A stretch of DNA of 64,000 nucleotides from contig JADJWS010000002.1 of NCBI GenBank assembly GCA_016716235.1, positions 434,001 through 498,000 on the forward strand. The letters run 5' to 3'. Both the position numbers and the translations under genes were made by a program. Origin of the DNA: Candidatus Defluviilinea gracilis. GTDB taxonomy: Bacteria; Chloroflexota; Anaerolineae; Anaerolineales; Villigracilaceae. The notes under the pieces are model-generated. The model saw nothing but the letters and a program-made list of their open reading frames with translations, had not been told where the DNA came from and made no database searches. Below are positions 30,539 through 38,779 of the stretch, one piece after another (position 1 is the first letter of the stretch; the number at the start of each line of letters is the position of its first letter).

Positions 30539-31567
30539 ATGGAAGCGATAATCGCGATCGTGAAAAACCTTCTAAAGAATAATCGGATCGTATTCATCCT
30601 CGGAGTGCTTTTAGGTTTGGCGCTTGGGATTACGTTCGCGTGGGGAATTTGGCCCGTTGAAGTGGTGGATACCACGCCGGACGTGATGCGCTTTGATTTG
30701 CAACAAGACTTCCTGCGGATGACCATCGATTCCTATAACAAGACCGGCGATGTGGACGCCGCCATGCGCCGTTGGGACAGCCTCGGCGCCTCCGCCGCTC
30801 CCGCGTATATCAGCTTGCAATCTGATCCGGGGAACCTGACCTCACAGGAAGTGCAAGAGTTTGGGGTGCTGGTGCAGGCGGTGAAAGGCGCGCCTATTCA
30901 AAACCCCCAAACGCCTGGCGCGGAGGTCCCATCTTCTGGTTCGGTGTCTTCCGGCATAGGTCGGTTCGTCCTGTACGGAGCGATCGCGGTGGTTGCTATC
31001 CTCCTGGCGGTTGCCGCATTCTATCTGTTCCGTTTGTTCCGCAAAGGGAGCGGCACGGTCACCCCGGCGATGGAAGCGACCAAACTCAACAAGAGCATCG
31101 AGCGCACCGATTATCAGCAACATGGCCTTGAGCCCCCGATCACGCAATCCCTAACAACGTATGTGTACGGTTACGACCTGTACGATGAATCGTTCAGCAT
31201 CGACACGCAGGCGGGGAAGTACCTCGGCGAGTTCGGTGTTGGCATTTGTGAAAAGATCGGCGTCGGCGAGCCGAAGAAGGTCACCGCGCTGGAAATCTGG
31301 CTCTTCGAGGAAAACGATATCAAAACCGCCACCAAAGTGCTGATGTCTGACCATGCCTTCAACAACCCGGAGATTCGCGACCGGCTCGAAGCCAAGGGAG
31401 AGTTGGTCTTGCTTCAGCCGAGGGAACAAATCCTGTTGGAGACCGCCAATCTGCAACTCCTCGCCACCGTGGTGGATTTGGAATACGGAATGGGCTCGAT
31501 GCCCCAAAATAGTTACTTCCAACGCGTCACGCTGGAATTTGCGGTCTGGCCCCGCGCCGCGAAATAA
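30539..31567 (+). CDS. Membrane protein of unknown function with two TM helices
   Basis: A 342-aa protein: TM1 (about 18-38), an extracytoplasmic segment of about 100 residues with helical pieces (FDLQQDFLRMTIDSYNKTGDVD), a Ser/Pro spacer, TM2 (about 140-163), and a cytoplasmic domain (200-342) with YGYDLYDESFSIDTQAGKYLGE and EFGVGICEKIG. No catalytic motif is evident. Its promoter and ribosome site are clear. It is followed by the degenerate 31.6-32.7 kb region, so it may be the last gene of this block. Confidence 0.75.
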   Translation: MEAIIAIVKNLLKNNRIVFILGVLLGLALGITFAWGIWPVEVVDTTPDVMRFDLQQDFLRMTIDSYNKTGDVDAAMRRWDSLGASAAPAYISLQSDPGNLTSQEVQEFGVLVQAVKGAPIQNPQTPGAEVPSSGSVSSGIGRFVLYGAIAVVAILLAVAAFYLFRLFRKGSGTVTPAMEATKLNKSIERTDYQQHGLEPPITQSLTTYVYGYDLYDESFSIDTQAGKYLGEFGVGICEKIGVGEPKKVTALEIWLFEENDIKTATKVLMSDHAFNNPEIRDRLEAKGELVLLQPREQILLETANLQLLATVVDLEYGMGSMPQNSYFQRVTLEFAVWPRAAK

Positions 31568-31589
31568 CCCCATCCTCTTCGACGAACAG

Positions 31590-32729
31590 GGGCTGTCTAA
31601 AAAGGGGAGGACAGCCCATGGGAAAAGTTAATACAGGAGAGACCAACCTCACCTTCAAGCCGTACGCAATGGAGCAGTTGAGTCCTGCCGCCAGTTTGGA
31701 AGAATTAATCCTGAAAACATCGGACGGGTGGTCAATCGCGTCGGGAGAGCTGGACCGAGCCGCTTTACAAATCAAGGGGGGGACGGCAGTTATCATCCGC
31801 GAGATGTTGAAGGTGATTGTGTAGCCTACCCCAAAGTCATTCTGCGGAAGATCGAAAAGGCGGGGGAATATTGGCTTCAGTGGATCAGCGGGGACTTTCC
31901 TGGCGAGTTGAAGGAAGGGTGCGGAAAGTGTTCGCTTGATGATGGAGCTTCTGGTGGAAGGGCTACGTGAAGATGGAGATTACTTTGTGGATGGGAGCAG
32001 CGGGCCCAACTCCACCGCACAAAGTGGTGTGGGCGAGAAGACGCGAAATACAAGGAGAACTACAACAGCAAATTCAGGCGTTGCTGGATGAATCGAGCAG
32101 GTGAACGAACGCGAGAATGCAGTATATGGGGAGGAAAACCTGGGAGACTGGCGAGCAAAGCGAGTTAGCGAAGGGAGCAGGGGAATCAACCCCAGTTGAA
32201 GGAGGGCGCGCAAAGGCAAGAAATTAGCAGAGATGCCGCGTTTGGAGAAGTACGAGAGCAAGAACGCTCGGGGGACCCGCTGAACAGCCAGTCGCGCAAG
32301 GGGGGGCGCGGCTAACGGCAAATAGGACCGAAGCGTGGTGGGCTAGCCTCCCCCAGACAGTTGCTTATGCAACAACACGTCCCAGGCAACCGGCGACAGG
32401 CTACGCACAGAAAACTGCCAGAGGCGGGGACTACCTCAAACAACACCTCCAGGGCGCCGGCACGCTGAGAGAGCGCTTCAGTCACCTGCTTTCCGGGCAG
32501 GGTCGTGTGTCCCCCCCCATGGTCTATATCGAGACCAAACCCTACCAATCCAAAAAGGCCTCCTAACCGAACGGCGGGTTTAGGAATGTTGGAGTGGCCG
32601 CCTGCCTCTCAACCCAAATGCCCAAAGCCAAGGCATCGCCAAAGCAAGTCGGATTGAACTCCGCCGCTATCGTCAGCAAGCCAAAGGCAGGGGCGCCGGG
32701 GCGGCCGGGGTTTCCTTTAAACCCTGTTT
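31590..32729 (+). pseudogene. Decayed region, probable remnant of an IS transposase
   Basis: About 1.1 kb without an intact gene. It opens with GGGGCTGTCTAAAAAG, which looks like an insertion-sequence end and pairs with GACAGCCC 20 nt later. Reading different frames gives stretches like IS1182-type transposases: ESVRLMMELLVEGLREDGDY then FVDGSS (about 31928-31995) and EIQGELQQQIQALLDESSR followed, one frame over, by VNERENAVYGEENLGD (about 32045-32145). Homopolymers of 7-9 G or C occur at 32300 and 32510. A frame open from about 32229 to 32565 ends TLRERFSHLLSGQG and YIETKPYQSKKAS; a 68-aa frame at 31618-31824 is unassigned. The right IS end was not found. Confidence 0.35.
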
Positions 32730-33191
32730 TTATTCCACGTTGAGTATCTTTATTTGTAGTGTACCGCCGGGGGTTTGCGCCTCCACGGTTTCGCCTGCCC
32801 GGTGATTCATCAACGCCCTCCCAATCGGCGACTCGTTCGATATCTTGTTGTTGCGCGGATCCGCTTCCTTCGCTCCGACCATGGAGAAGGTCTCTGGGTC
32901 AAAACCTGCCTCCTGCACAGTGACGCGCGAGCCAACCATCACCACGTCGCTTTGTTTCTTTTCGACGATCACAGCCATGCGTAGAATGGCTTCGATCTCC
33001 TGAATGCGTCCTTCGAGAAAGGCTTGGTCCTCTTTTGCTTTGTGATAATCCGCGTTTTCAGAAAGGTCGCCCATTTGAATGGCGGATCGCAGGCGCTGGG
33101 CAAGTTCTTCGCGTCGCGCCCCGGTGAGTTCCACTAATTCGGTCTTTAGTTTTGCCTCCCCTTCGGGAGTGAGATACATTGGTTGAGACAT
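32730..33191 (-). CDS. greA: Transcription elongation factor GreA
   Basis: Rescues backtracked RNA polymerase by stimulating transcript cleavage through the secondary channel. The 153-aa protein has the N-terminal coiled coil with the functional acidic tip (GDLSENADYHKAKEDQAFLEG) and the C-terminal FKBP-like domain (SPIGRALMNHRAGETVE). Length is normal. It lies 13 nt downstream of the dGTPase gene and is probably in the same transcript. Confidence 0.96.
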   Translation of the reverse strand: MSQPMYLTPEGEAKLKTELVELTGARREELAQRLRSAIQMGDLSENADYHKAKEDQAFLEGRIQEIEAILRMAVIVEKKQSDVVMVGSRVTVQEAGFDPETFSMVGAKEADPRNNKISNESPIGRALMNHRAGETVEAQTPGGTLQIKILNVE

Positions 33192-33204
33192 TCTTCACCT
33201 GTTC

Positions 33205-34356
33205 CTATGGCTTTTCGAGCGGACTAAAAAGTTTCTGATGTTCTTCGATGGCATAACGGTCGGTCATGCCGGCGATGTAATCGCAGATCGCGCGTTCCAG
33301 TCCGCGCTTGTCGATCAAGGTTTGTACCGAGTCGGGAAGCATCAACGGCTCCGCCTGATACGCATGGAACAGATCAGTGATCAGCCGTTCCGCTTTAACC
33401 TGCATCCGCGCCACGCGATAATGGCGATAGAGTTTCTTGTACAGGAAGTCTTTCAGTTCGCGGTTGCGGCGCTGCATGTCTTCGCTGTGCCCGATCATAT
33501 TGTGTTTCAGTTTCTGAAGATCGAGCGCGGACTTTGCCTTGCTTTCTTTCAGGCGTTTGTCAGTCGCTTCGACCATATCGGTGATCAGGATGCCCACAAG
33601 TTGGCGGATCATGCGGTGACGTTCCATCTCCTCCAGTTCGCGCCCGCTCCAGTTGTAGGTTTCGCGCAGAATTTCCCACAAGGCAATGCCATCGAGCATC
33701 TGCGGCGTGATCATGCCTGAACGCAAGCCGTCATCAAGGTCGTGAGTCGTGTAGGCTAGTTCGTCGGCGACATTGGCGATCTGTGTTTCGAGGTTGCCGC
33801 GCAGGTCGGGCTGATACTCGCGCGCGTCAGAAATGTCGTATTCGGATTCGTGTTTGACCATCCCTTCGCGGACTTCCCACGTCAGGTTCAAACCCGGGAA
33901 TTCGGGGTAACGCTGTTCGAGTTCGGTGACGATACGCAGGGATTGTTTGTTGTGGTCGAATCCGCCATGATCTTTCATCAATCGCGCCAATGCGGCTTCG
34001 CCAGAATGACCAAACGGCGAGTGCCCCAGGTCGTGCGCGAGGCAGACCGCTTCCACGAGGTCTTCGTTGGCGCCGAGGGCGCGGGCAAATGTTCTGCCGA
34101 TCTGGGCAACTTCGAGGGTATGGGTGAGGCGGGTGCGGAAGTAGTCGCCTTCAAAGTTGATGAAAACCTGTGTCTTGTATTCGAGGCGGCGAAAGGCTGT
34201 AGTGTGGAGAATACGGTCGCGGTCGCGTTGGAACGATGTGCGGTAGTCCGGTTCGCTGTCCAGGTAGGCGCGTCCTTTTGAGTCTTTGCTCCGCATGCCG
34301 TAGGGCGCGAGGCTTTTATCTTCTATTTCTTCAAGTTGCTGGCGCGTAAAGTACAT
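33205..34356 (-). CDS. dgt: Deoxyguanosinetriphosphate triphosphohydrolase-like protein
   Basis: A 383-aa HD-superfamily enzyme that hydrolyses dNTPs to nucleoside and triphosphate. Visible: GRAYLDSEPDYRTSFQRDRDRILHTTAFRRLEYKTQVF split by the substrate region, HTLEVAQIGR with the first metal His, the HD pair in CLAHDLGHSPFGHSGE, and DEIAYTTHDLDDG-like DELAYTTHDLDDGLR with the fourth ligand. It belongs to the Gram-positive Dgt-like group. AUG 34356 is the only reasonable start. greA follows closely. Confidence 0.94.
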   Translation of the reverse strand: MYFTRQQLEEIEDKSLAPYGMRSKDSKGRAYLDSEPDYRTSFQRDRDRILHTTAFRRLEYKTQVFINFEGDYFRTRLTHTLEVAQIGRTFARALGANEDLVEAVCLAHDLGHSPFGHSGEAALARLMKDHGGFDHNKQSLRIVTELEQRYPEFPGLNLTWEVREGMVKHESEYDISDAREYQPDLRGNLETQIANVADELAYTTHDLDDGLRSGMITPQMLDGIALWEILRETYNWSGRELEEMERHRMIRQLVGILITDMVEATDKRLKESKAKSALDLQKLKHNMIGHSEDMQRRNRELKDFLYKKLYRHYRVARMQVKAERLITDLFHAYQAEPLMLPDSVQTLIDKRGLERAICDYIAGMTDRYAIEEHQKLFSPLEKP

Positions 34357-34414
34357 GATGGTTAACTCTCGCCCCTTGCCTCTCTCTCGTGGGAGAGAGG
34401 GCGGGCGCGGAAAA

Positions 34415-34498
34415 TGGGGCGAGAGGGGGTCGAACCCTCACGATATCACTACCGACGGATTTTAAGTCCGTTGCGTCTGCCGATTCCGCCATCGCCCC
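34415..34498 (-). tRNA. tRNA-Leu (UAA)
   Basis: An 84-nt class II tRNA: acceptor GGGGCGA/TCGCCCC, anticodon loop CTTAAAA giving TAA, a long variable arm, a GGTTCGACCC T-arm and an A discriminator. CCA is not encoded. Confidence 0.95.
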
Positions 34499-34519
34499 GA
34501 TGGGGATTGATATTCTACC

Positions 34520-35284
34520 TTATTTTGAAATGCTTTCCAGCCGCGAGGCGCTGTCTTTGTTTGCTTGATTCTTGTTGCGCCAATCTTTGATTGCGAAAGG
34601 AAGATATAAAAGCAGGCAAGTCACAATGCCGATCCCTTCCATATAAAGCACATAGAGGGGCCAATCGGGGAGCAGGCTGAGCAGGCTGGACGTGTTCGGC
34701 TTGTAATTGATCATCAGATAATTACTGCCAATGGCTGTGTTGATGAAATAGATCGTGACAACATAGATGTTCATCCAAATCGCCACCCTGACGATCGACT
34801 TCCACGTGGGACGAAACCGTTCCACGGCGGTCATGTATATTGCGGAGGTAACGATCAATCCATGCGAAATAAACGTTTGAAAAAACCTGAAGTGTGGGAA
34901 GCCATAGATGCCGAGATCGGGCGTGATCAATGCCTGTATCGCGCCGCCGATGCCGAGAAAATACGCAAACTCGTAGATGGCGTAATTTTTTGTGACCAGC
35001 ATCAACGCGCCCATCCACACCAGCAGGCTACACAAGTGAAGTGGAAGCATGGTCTGGATCGTCCACCAGCCGACGGCGTAATTCCATGCGTGCCAAGCGA
35101 CCTCGTTGACCAGCAGAATCAACGCCAGTGTCCAGCGGATTTTGCTCTTGGTCGCGTTGCTGGCGTTCTTGAAATGGATGAGGAAAAGATTCAAGAAAAG
35201 GATAAAGGTCAACCCGCCGATGTGCGCGATGCCGAACAGGTTGAAGGCAGAACCGAGGTAGTTTTCTGCAAAGAACTGGCTCAT
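34520..35284 (-). CDS. TIGR02206 family membrane protein (YwaF-like)
   Basis: A 254-aa integral membrane protein with about seven TM helices. HIGGLTFILFLN, WHAWNYAVGWWTIQTMLPLHLCSL, YFLGIGGAIQALITPDLG and FPHFRFFQTFISHGLIV are the conserved TIGR02206/YwaF segments; function is unknown. The start may be Met1 (35290) or Met3 (35284, MSQFFAENYLG); I prefer the latter. The tRNA-Leu gene lies 22 nt beyond its stop. Confidence 0.85.
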   Translation of the reverse strand: MSQFFAENYLGSAFNLFGIAHIGGLTFILFLNLFLIHFKNASNATKSKIRWTLALILLVNEVAWHAWNYAVGWWTIQTMLPLHLCSLLVWMGALMLVTKNYAIYEFAYFLGIGGAIQALITPDLGIYGFPHFRFFQTFISHGLIVTSAIYMTAVERFRPTWKSIVRVAIWMNIYVVTIYFINTAIGSNYLMINYKPNTSSLLSLLPDWPLYVLYMEGIGIVTCLLLYLPFAIKDWRNKNQANKDSASRLESISK

Positions 35285-35515
35285 GAGCACATTCTACCGC
35301 CTAATGTACACGGAACTGAATTACAATGACTCTATCGAAATACATCGGGGCTGACCATGCGGAAGCCGCAGATTTTCTTTTCTTGCATCAGCGAAATCAG
35401 CGTTTTCAGCGTCTCGGCCACTTTTGTTTATTGGGATAAAGTCTATTGTTTACGCCAACGCCGGTTTTCATACGATTATCCCTGAATTAACGGATCGCTT
35501 TCCCCGGAGAGAACC

Positions 35516-35921
35516 ATGAAAATGTATGCGGTCATCACCGTAATGCTCGTATGTTTACTATTGACTTCCTGTAAAGACGGCGGGTCATCCGCCGCCATCG
35601 ATGTAACCCTGACCGACTTTCAATTCACGCCCAATTCCTTTACGATTATGGCGGGGCGGGAAATCACGATCAACGCGGTGAACAATGGAGTGGTGGAGCA
35701 TGAATTTGCCATCCTAAAATTTGGCGCCGATGCGGGCGATGAGTTTGACGAAGAAGATAAGCAGAATATCTATTGGGAGGTGAAAGTGCCTGCCCGGGCA
35801 ATCGGTCACGTTGACGTTCACTGCTCCGTCCGCGCCGGGCGAGTATAGCGTTGTCTGTGGGATCCAAGGACATCTCATGGCGGGCATGGTTGGAAAGTTG
35901 ACCGTGGTAGCGGGTGAGTGA
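35516..35921 (+). pseudogene. Cupredoxin-like lipoprotein with a frameshift
   Basis: A secreted copper protein interrupted by one indel. The first frame (35516-35848) gives a lipobox (LLTSC), then DVTLTDFQFTPNSFTI, the cupredoxin N-terminal strand, and EHEFAIL with the first Cu-ligand His. After an extra C in the CCCGGG at 35793-35798 the frame is lost; one base fewer restores VPAGQSVTLTFTAP and the copper site CGIQGHLMAGM (Cys, His, Met). The last residues are KLTVVAGE. Either a recent pseudogene or a sequence error. GGAGAG precedes the ATG. Possible role: periplasm-side electron transfer or copper handling. Confidence 0.8.
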
Positions 35922-35937
35922 AGCATGAGCAAGCCCT

Positions 35938-36702
35938 TTGATCGTCAGCGCGAATAACGAACTTGTGAAGCGCGCCCGCTCATTGCGGCAGAAAAAGCAT
36001 CGTATTGAAACGGGTTTGTTCCTCGTGGAAGGGATCCACCACATCGGGCAGGCGTTGGATGCGGGTTGGAATGTGGAGTCGATTTTTTACGCGCCTGATC
36101 TGCTTGCGAGTAAATACGCCAAAGAACTCATTGCCCGGGTTTCGGAAAAGGCGCTTCCTGTTTCAAGAGACGTAGCCAACTCTCTGGCAGAGAAAGATAA
36201 CCCACAAGGCATTGTCGCTGTGGTTCGCCAGAGACAAACCCTTGCATCGAGCCTCACGTCATCCAGCCCTGTTGTCGCGCTGGTTTCGCCACAAGATCCG
36301 GGCAATGTCGGGACGATCCTCCGCACGATGGACGCGATTGGAATCGACGCCTTGTTTCTTTTGGATGGCGGGGTCGAGTTATATCACCCAACCTTGATCC
36401 GCTCCAGCATGGGCGCGATCTTTTGGAAGGGCATTGCGCAAACTTCATTCGAAGAATTTCGCGTCTGGGCGCAAACGGCAGGGCGTCAATTGATCGGCGC
36501 GTCTGCCCATGCGGATGTGGATTATAAGTCTCTCGTTCCGCAAACCCCGTGGGCGCTTGTGCTGGGTAGCGAACAAAAGGGTCTGTCCGCGGAGCAGGTT
36601 AACGCTTGCGATGTGACAGTATCCCTGCCGATGCGGGGGAAAGTCAGTTCGTTAAATTTAGCGGTGGCGGCGGGCGTGTTGTTATACGAGTTAAAAACAT
36701 AA
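35938..36702 (+). CDS. TrmH/SpoU family RNA 2'-O-methyltransferase
   Basis: A 254-aa SPOUT methyltransferase acting on rRNA or tRNA ribose. The substrate-binding N-terminus (LRQKKHRIETGLFLVEGIHHI) is followed by the knotted core with motif 1 (DPGNVGTILRTMDAIG), motif 2 (LVLGSEQKGLS) and motif 3 (SLPMRGKVSSLNLAVAAGVLLYE). The start is most simply TTG 35938; no in-frame ATG lies just upstream. It follows the frameshifted cupredoxin by 16 nt. Specific target (for example 23S G2251 or U2552-type sites) cannot be told. Confidence 0.93.
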   Translation: MIVSANNELVKRARSLRQKKHRIETGLFLVEGIHHIGQALDAGWNVESIFYAPDLLASKYAKELIARVSEKALPVSRDVANSLAEKDNPQGIVAVVRQRQTLASSLTSSSPVVALVSPQDPGNVGTILRTMDAIGIDALFLLDGGVELYHPTLIRSSMGAIFWKGIAQTSFEEFRVWAQTAGRQLIGASAHADVDYKSLVPQTPWALVLGSEQKGLSAEQVNACDVTVSLPMRGKVSSLNLAVAAGVLLYELKT

Positions 36703-36727
36703 AGGCAGACGACGCGTCGTCTGCCTT
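36702..36727. terminator. Hairpin between convergent genes
   Basis: A perfect 13-bp palindrome (AAGGCAGACGACG and complement, no loop spacer) just after the TrmH stop. There is no strong T-run, so termination is likely but not certain. Confidence 0.5.
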
Positions 36728-36764
36728 AGTTTGGGCGACCAGATTTCACTTGGGGAACGATGCG

Positions 36765-36989
36765 TTAGAACTCATCTTCCTCTTCGTCCCAAGATTCATC
36801 CTCGTCATCATCTTCCTCTTCGTCCCATTCCTCCGCTTCTTCTTCGTCCCAATCTTCTTTGGCGGCGGCTTCGTCGCTGGGGGTGTAGGTGGCGCAACCG
36901 GTGTCGGGGTCGAACTCTACCGCAGCGGCTGAGCAATAACCTTCATCAAGAAAGACACAATCGGTGTAATGACATTTGATACGGGGCAT
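36765..36989 (-). CDS. DUF1540-like Cys protein with a highly acidic tail
   Basis: A 74-aa protein. The first 32 residues (IKCHYTDCVFLDEGYCSA ... TGCATY) hold a four-Cys set like DUF1540, a small metal-binding domain. The remaining ~40 residues are almost only Asp, Glu and Trp (EDWDEEEAEEWDEEEDDD). The acidic repeat is in-frame and codon-varied, so it is real coding sequence. Role unknown; the tail could mimic DNA, chelate cations or cap an interaction surface. An AGGAGG site precedes it. Confidence 0.75.
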   Translation of the reverse strand: MPRIKCHYTDCVFLDEGYCSAAAVEFDPDTGCATYTPSDEAAAKEDWDEEEAEEWDEEEDDDEDESWDEEEDEF

Positions 36990-37003
36990 TCAATCCTCCT
37001 GAA

Positions 37004-37435
37004 TTAGGGTTGTTTGATAAGGCGAATGACTGAGATGACAAACAGCAGGGTCATCGCCACTTGTGATGTGATGCAGAACGGACAATAGGCTTTGATCAGC
37101 GCGACCTCGACAAAGACCAGATACACTGTAAACAAAAACCCGGTCACTGAAATCCCGAAGAAAATCATCGCGCCATTGTCTTGAAACATACCGGGTCGGC
37201 GCTCAAGGATTTGCACAGCCAACAAAGCAAGGTACCCGACCACCCCGATGATTGCCACGGGAACGCCGCGCACTTCAGAGTAAGGGCTGGCGTTCACCAC
37301 CGAGCATCCTTCCGAGCCAACGCACATGGCGGCTTGAAGTTCCTTGCTTGTAAATTTGTACACTGTCATGTAAGACGCGACGAGCAACCCGATAACGGTG
37401 ATCGCCAGTGAAATTTGCGCGAGCCGCTTATTCAT
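37004..37435 (-). CDS. Vitamin K epoxide reductase (VKOR) family protein
   Basis: A 143-aa four-TM quinone-linked thiol oxidase that regenerates a DsbA-like protein during disulfide formation outside the membrane. The four key Cys are present: the loop pair C38 and C44 (AAMCVGSEGCSVVN) and the CxxC pair C118/C121 (YCPFC). It lacks the thioredoxin domain fused in many bacterial VKORs, so it needs a separate partner. Many secreted proteins in the window have paired Cys that fit such a system. It lies 6 nt downstream of moeA. Confidence 0.93.
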   Translation of the reverse strand: MNKRLAQISLAITVIGLLVASYMTVYKFTSKELQAAMCVGSEGCSVVNASPYSEVRGVPVAIIGVVGYLALLAVQILERRPGMFQDNGAMIFFGISVTGFLFTVYLVFVEVALIKAYCPFCITSQVAMTLLFVISVIRLIKQP

Positions 37436-37441
37436 AAATCC

Positions 37442-38670
37442 TCATAATAACCAAGCCTCAACTTCCTGACCAGCAGGCACGCATTTTACACCAGCGGGAA
37501 TAATTAGTAAAGCATCCGCCTGCACCAACGATAGAATGTTGCCCGAACCCTGGTGCCCGGTCAAGCGCGCGACGAGAGACCCGTTTTCGTCGCGGAGATT
37601 GGCGCGCAGATAACTCTCTCGTCCATCGGAATTGATTTCCTCCTCGCATCGCGCGCGGACGGTGAGCCTGTTTCTCTCCCTCAGCCCTGCCAGCCGCCCC
37701 AGCGCCGTGCGGACAAATACCTCAAACCCCACAAACGCCGACACGGGATTACCCGGCAAGCCGATGAATGGAATGCCATTGTATTCGCCGAAAGCAAGCG
37801 GTTTGCCGGGGCGCATGTTCACGCGCCAAAAATCCATTTTGCCGTTCGACTCGATCACGCTCTTCACGTAATCGAACGCGCCCACGCTCACGCCCGCCGA
37901 AGAGAGGATCAGGTCCACTTTCAGCGCGGACGTTTTGTCGAGCGCCGCTTTGACAGATTCGTAGGTATCTTTTGCTGTGCCAAGTTTTTCCACCTCCGCG
38001 CCGGCCGACTCGATTAGCCCAGCCAGCATGGGCGAGTTTGAGTCGCGGATCTTGCCCGGTTCGAGAGGCTGGCTTGCGTCTAGCAATTCATCGCCAGAGG
38101 AGAAGAGTGCCACGCGGGGCTTGCGGAATACTTCCACAGTGGAGTACCCCAAAGATGCCAAGAGCGCGACATCTTGAGGTTTTAATTTTCGTCCTATACG
38201 CAAGACGATGTCGCCTGAGCGTACATCCGCGCCGCGCTGACGAGTGTTCTCGTTTTGGATCACGTTTTTGAACATCGTCACCTCCGGCGGGGGCGCGCCA
38301 GCAGCTCGGTCTTGAAAATCGGTATCTTCCACGGGGATCACCGCGTCGGCGCCCAGAGGCACCGGGGCGCCAGTCATGATGCGAGCCGCTTCGCCGGGGC
38401 GATGGAAACTGTCGGCGGCGAGCCGGCAGGGATGTCTGCGATCACGCGTAAAGTCCGTGGTGAAGCGGGTTTTGCATCGGCCACATCGATCGCGCGAATG
38501 GCAAAGCCATCCATCGAGGAGTTGTCAAATGGAGGCAGGTCGTCCAACGCGGTCACGTCTTGCGCGAGGATGCGATTCAAAGACTCTGCCGCAGGCAAGG
38601 CTTCGGTTGTGCCAGGTTGAAAGTGGGAAAGTATGCGCTCGCGCGCTTCACGGACGCTGAGCAGATTCAT
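37442..38670 (-). pseudogene. moeA: Molybdopterin molybdotransferase MoeA, frameshifted
   Basis: Inserts molybdate into molybdopterin to give Moco. Two frames make one normal ~410-aa MoeA: residues 1-90 (NLLSVREARERIL, DLPPFDNSSMDGFAIRA) and the rest (MTGAPVPLGADAVIPVEDT, the gephyrin-like core with SSGDEL, IRDSNSPML, SAGVSVGAFDYV and LPGNPVSAFV). The switch is at 38394-38400, where one base missing from a C-rich run turns APGEAARIMTGAP into a stop. All other motifs are intact, so a sequence error is likely. ATG 38670 is favoured because a TATAAT (38684-38689) lies 13 nt upstream. No molybdoenzyme is nearby. Confidence 0.85.
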
Positions 38671-38683
38671 AGGAAGCGGCGAC

Positions 38684-38689
38684 ATTATA
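38684..38689 (-). promoter_or_regulatory. -10 box of moeA
   Basis: TATAAT 13 nt before ATG 38670; it overlaps the alternative ATG 38685 and so argues against that start. The leader would be only about 6-8 nt. Confidence 0.45.
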
Positions 38690-38779
38690 CTGTGTAACTT
38701 GCGATTGGCACGAATGGTGATATTCCGCGAAATCCGTCCAATCCGTGTACAGAATCACGGCAACTACCGAGGAACCAAT

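Noticed and set aside
35358..35470. Short open frame starting MRKPQIFFSC
   Set aside because: About 40 codons without ribosome site; the sequence resembles the GCAGATTTTC...ATCAGCG repeat seen near 3940.
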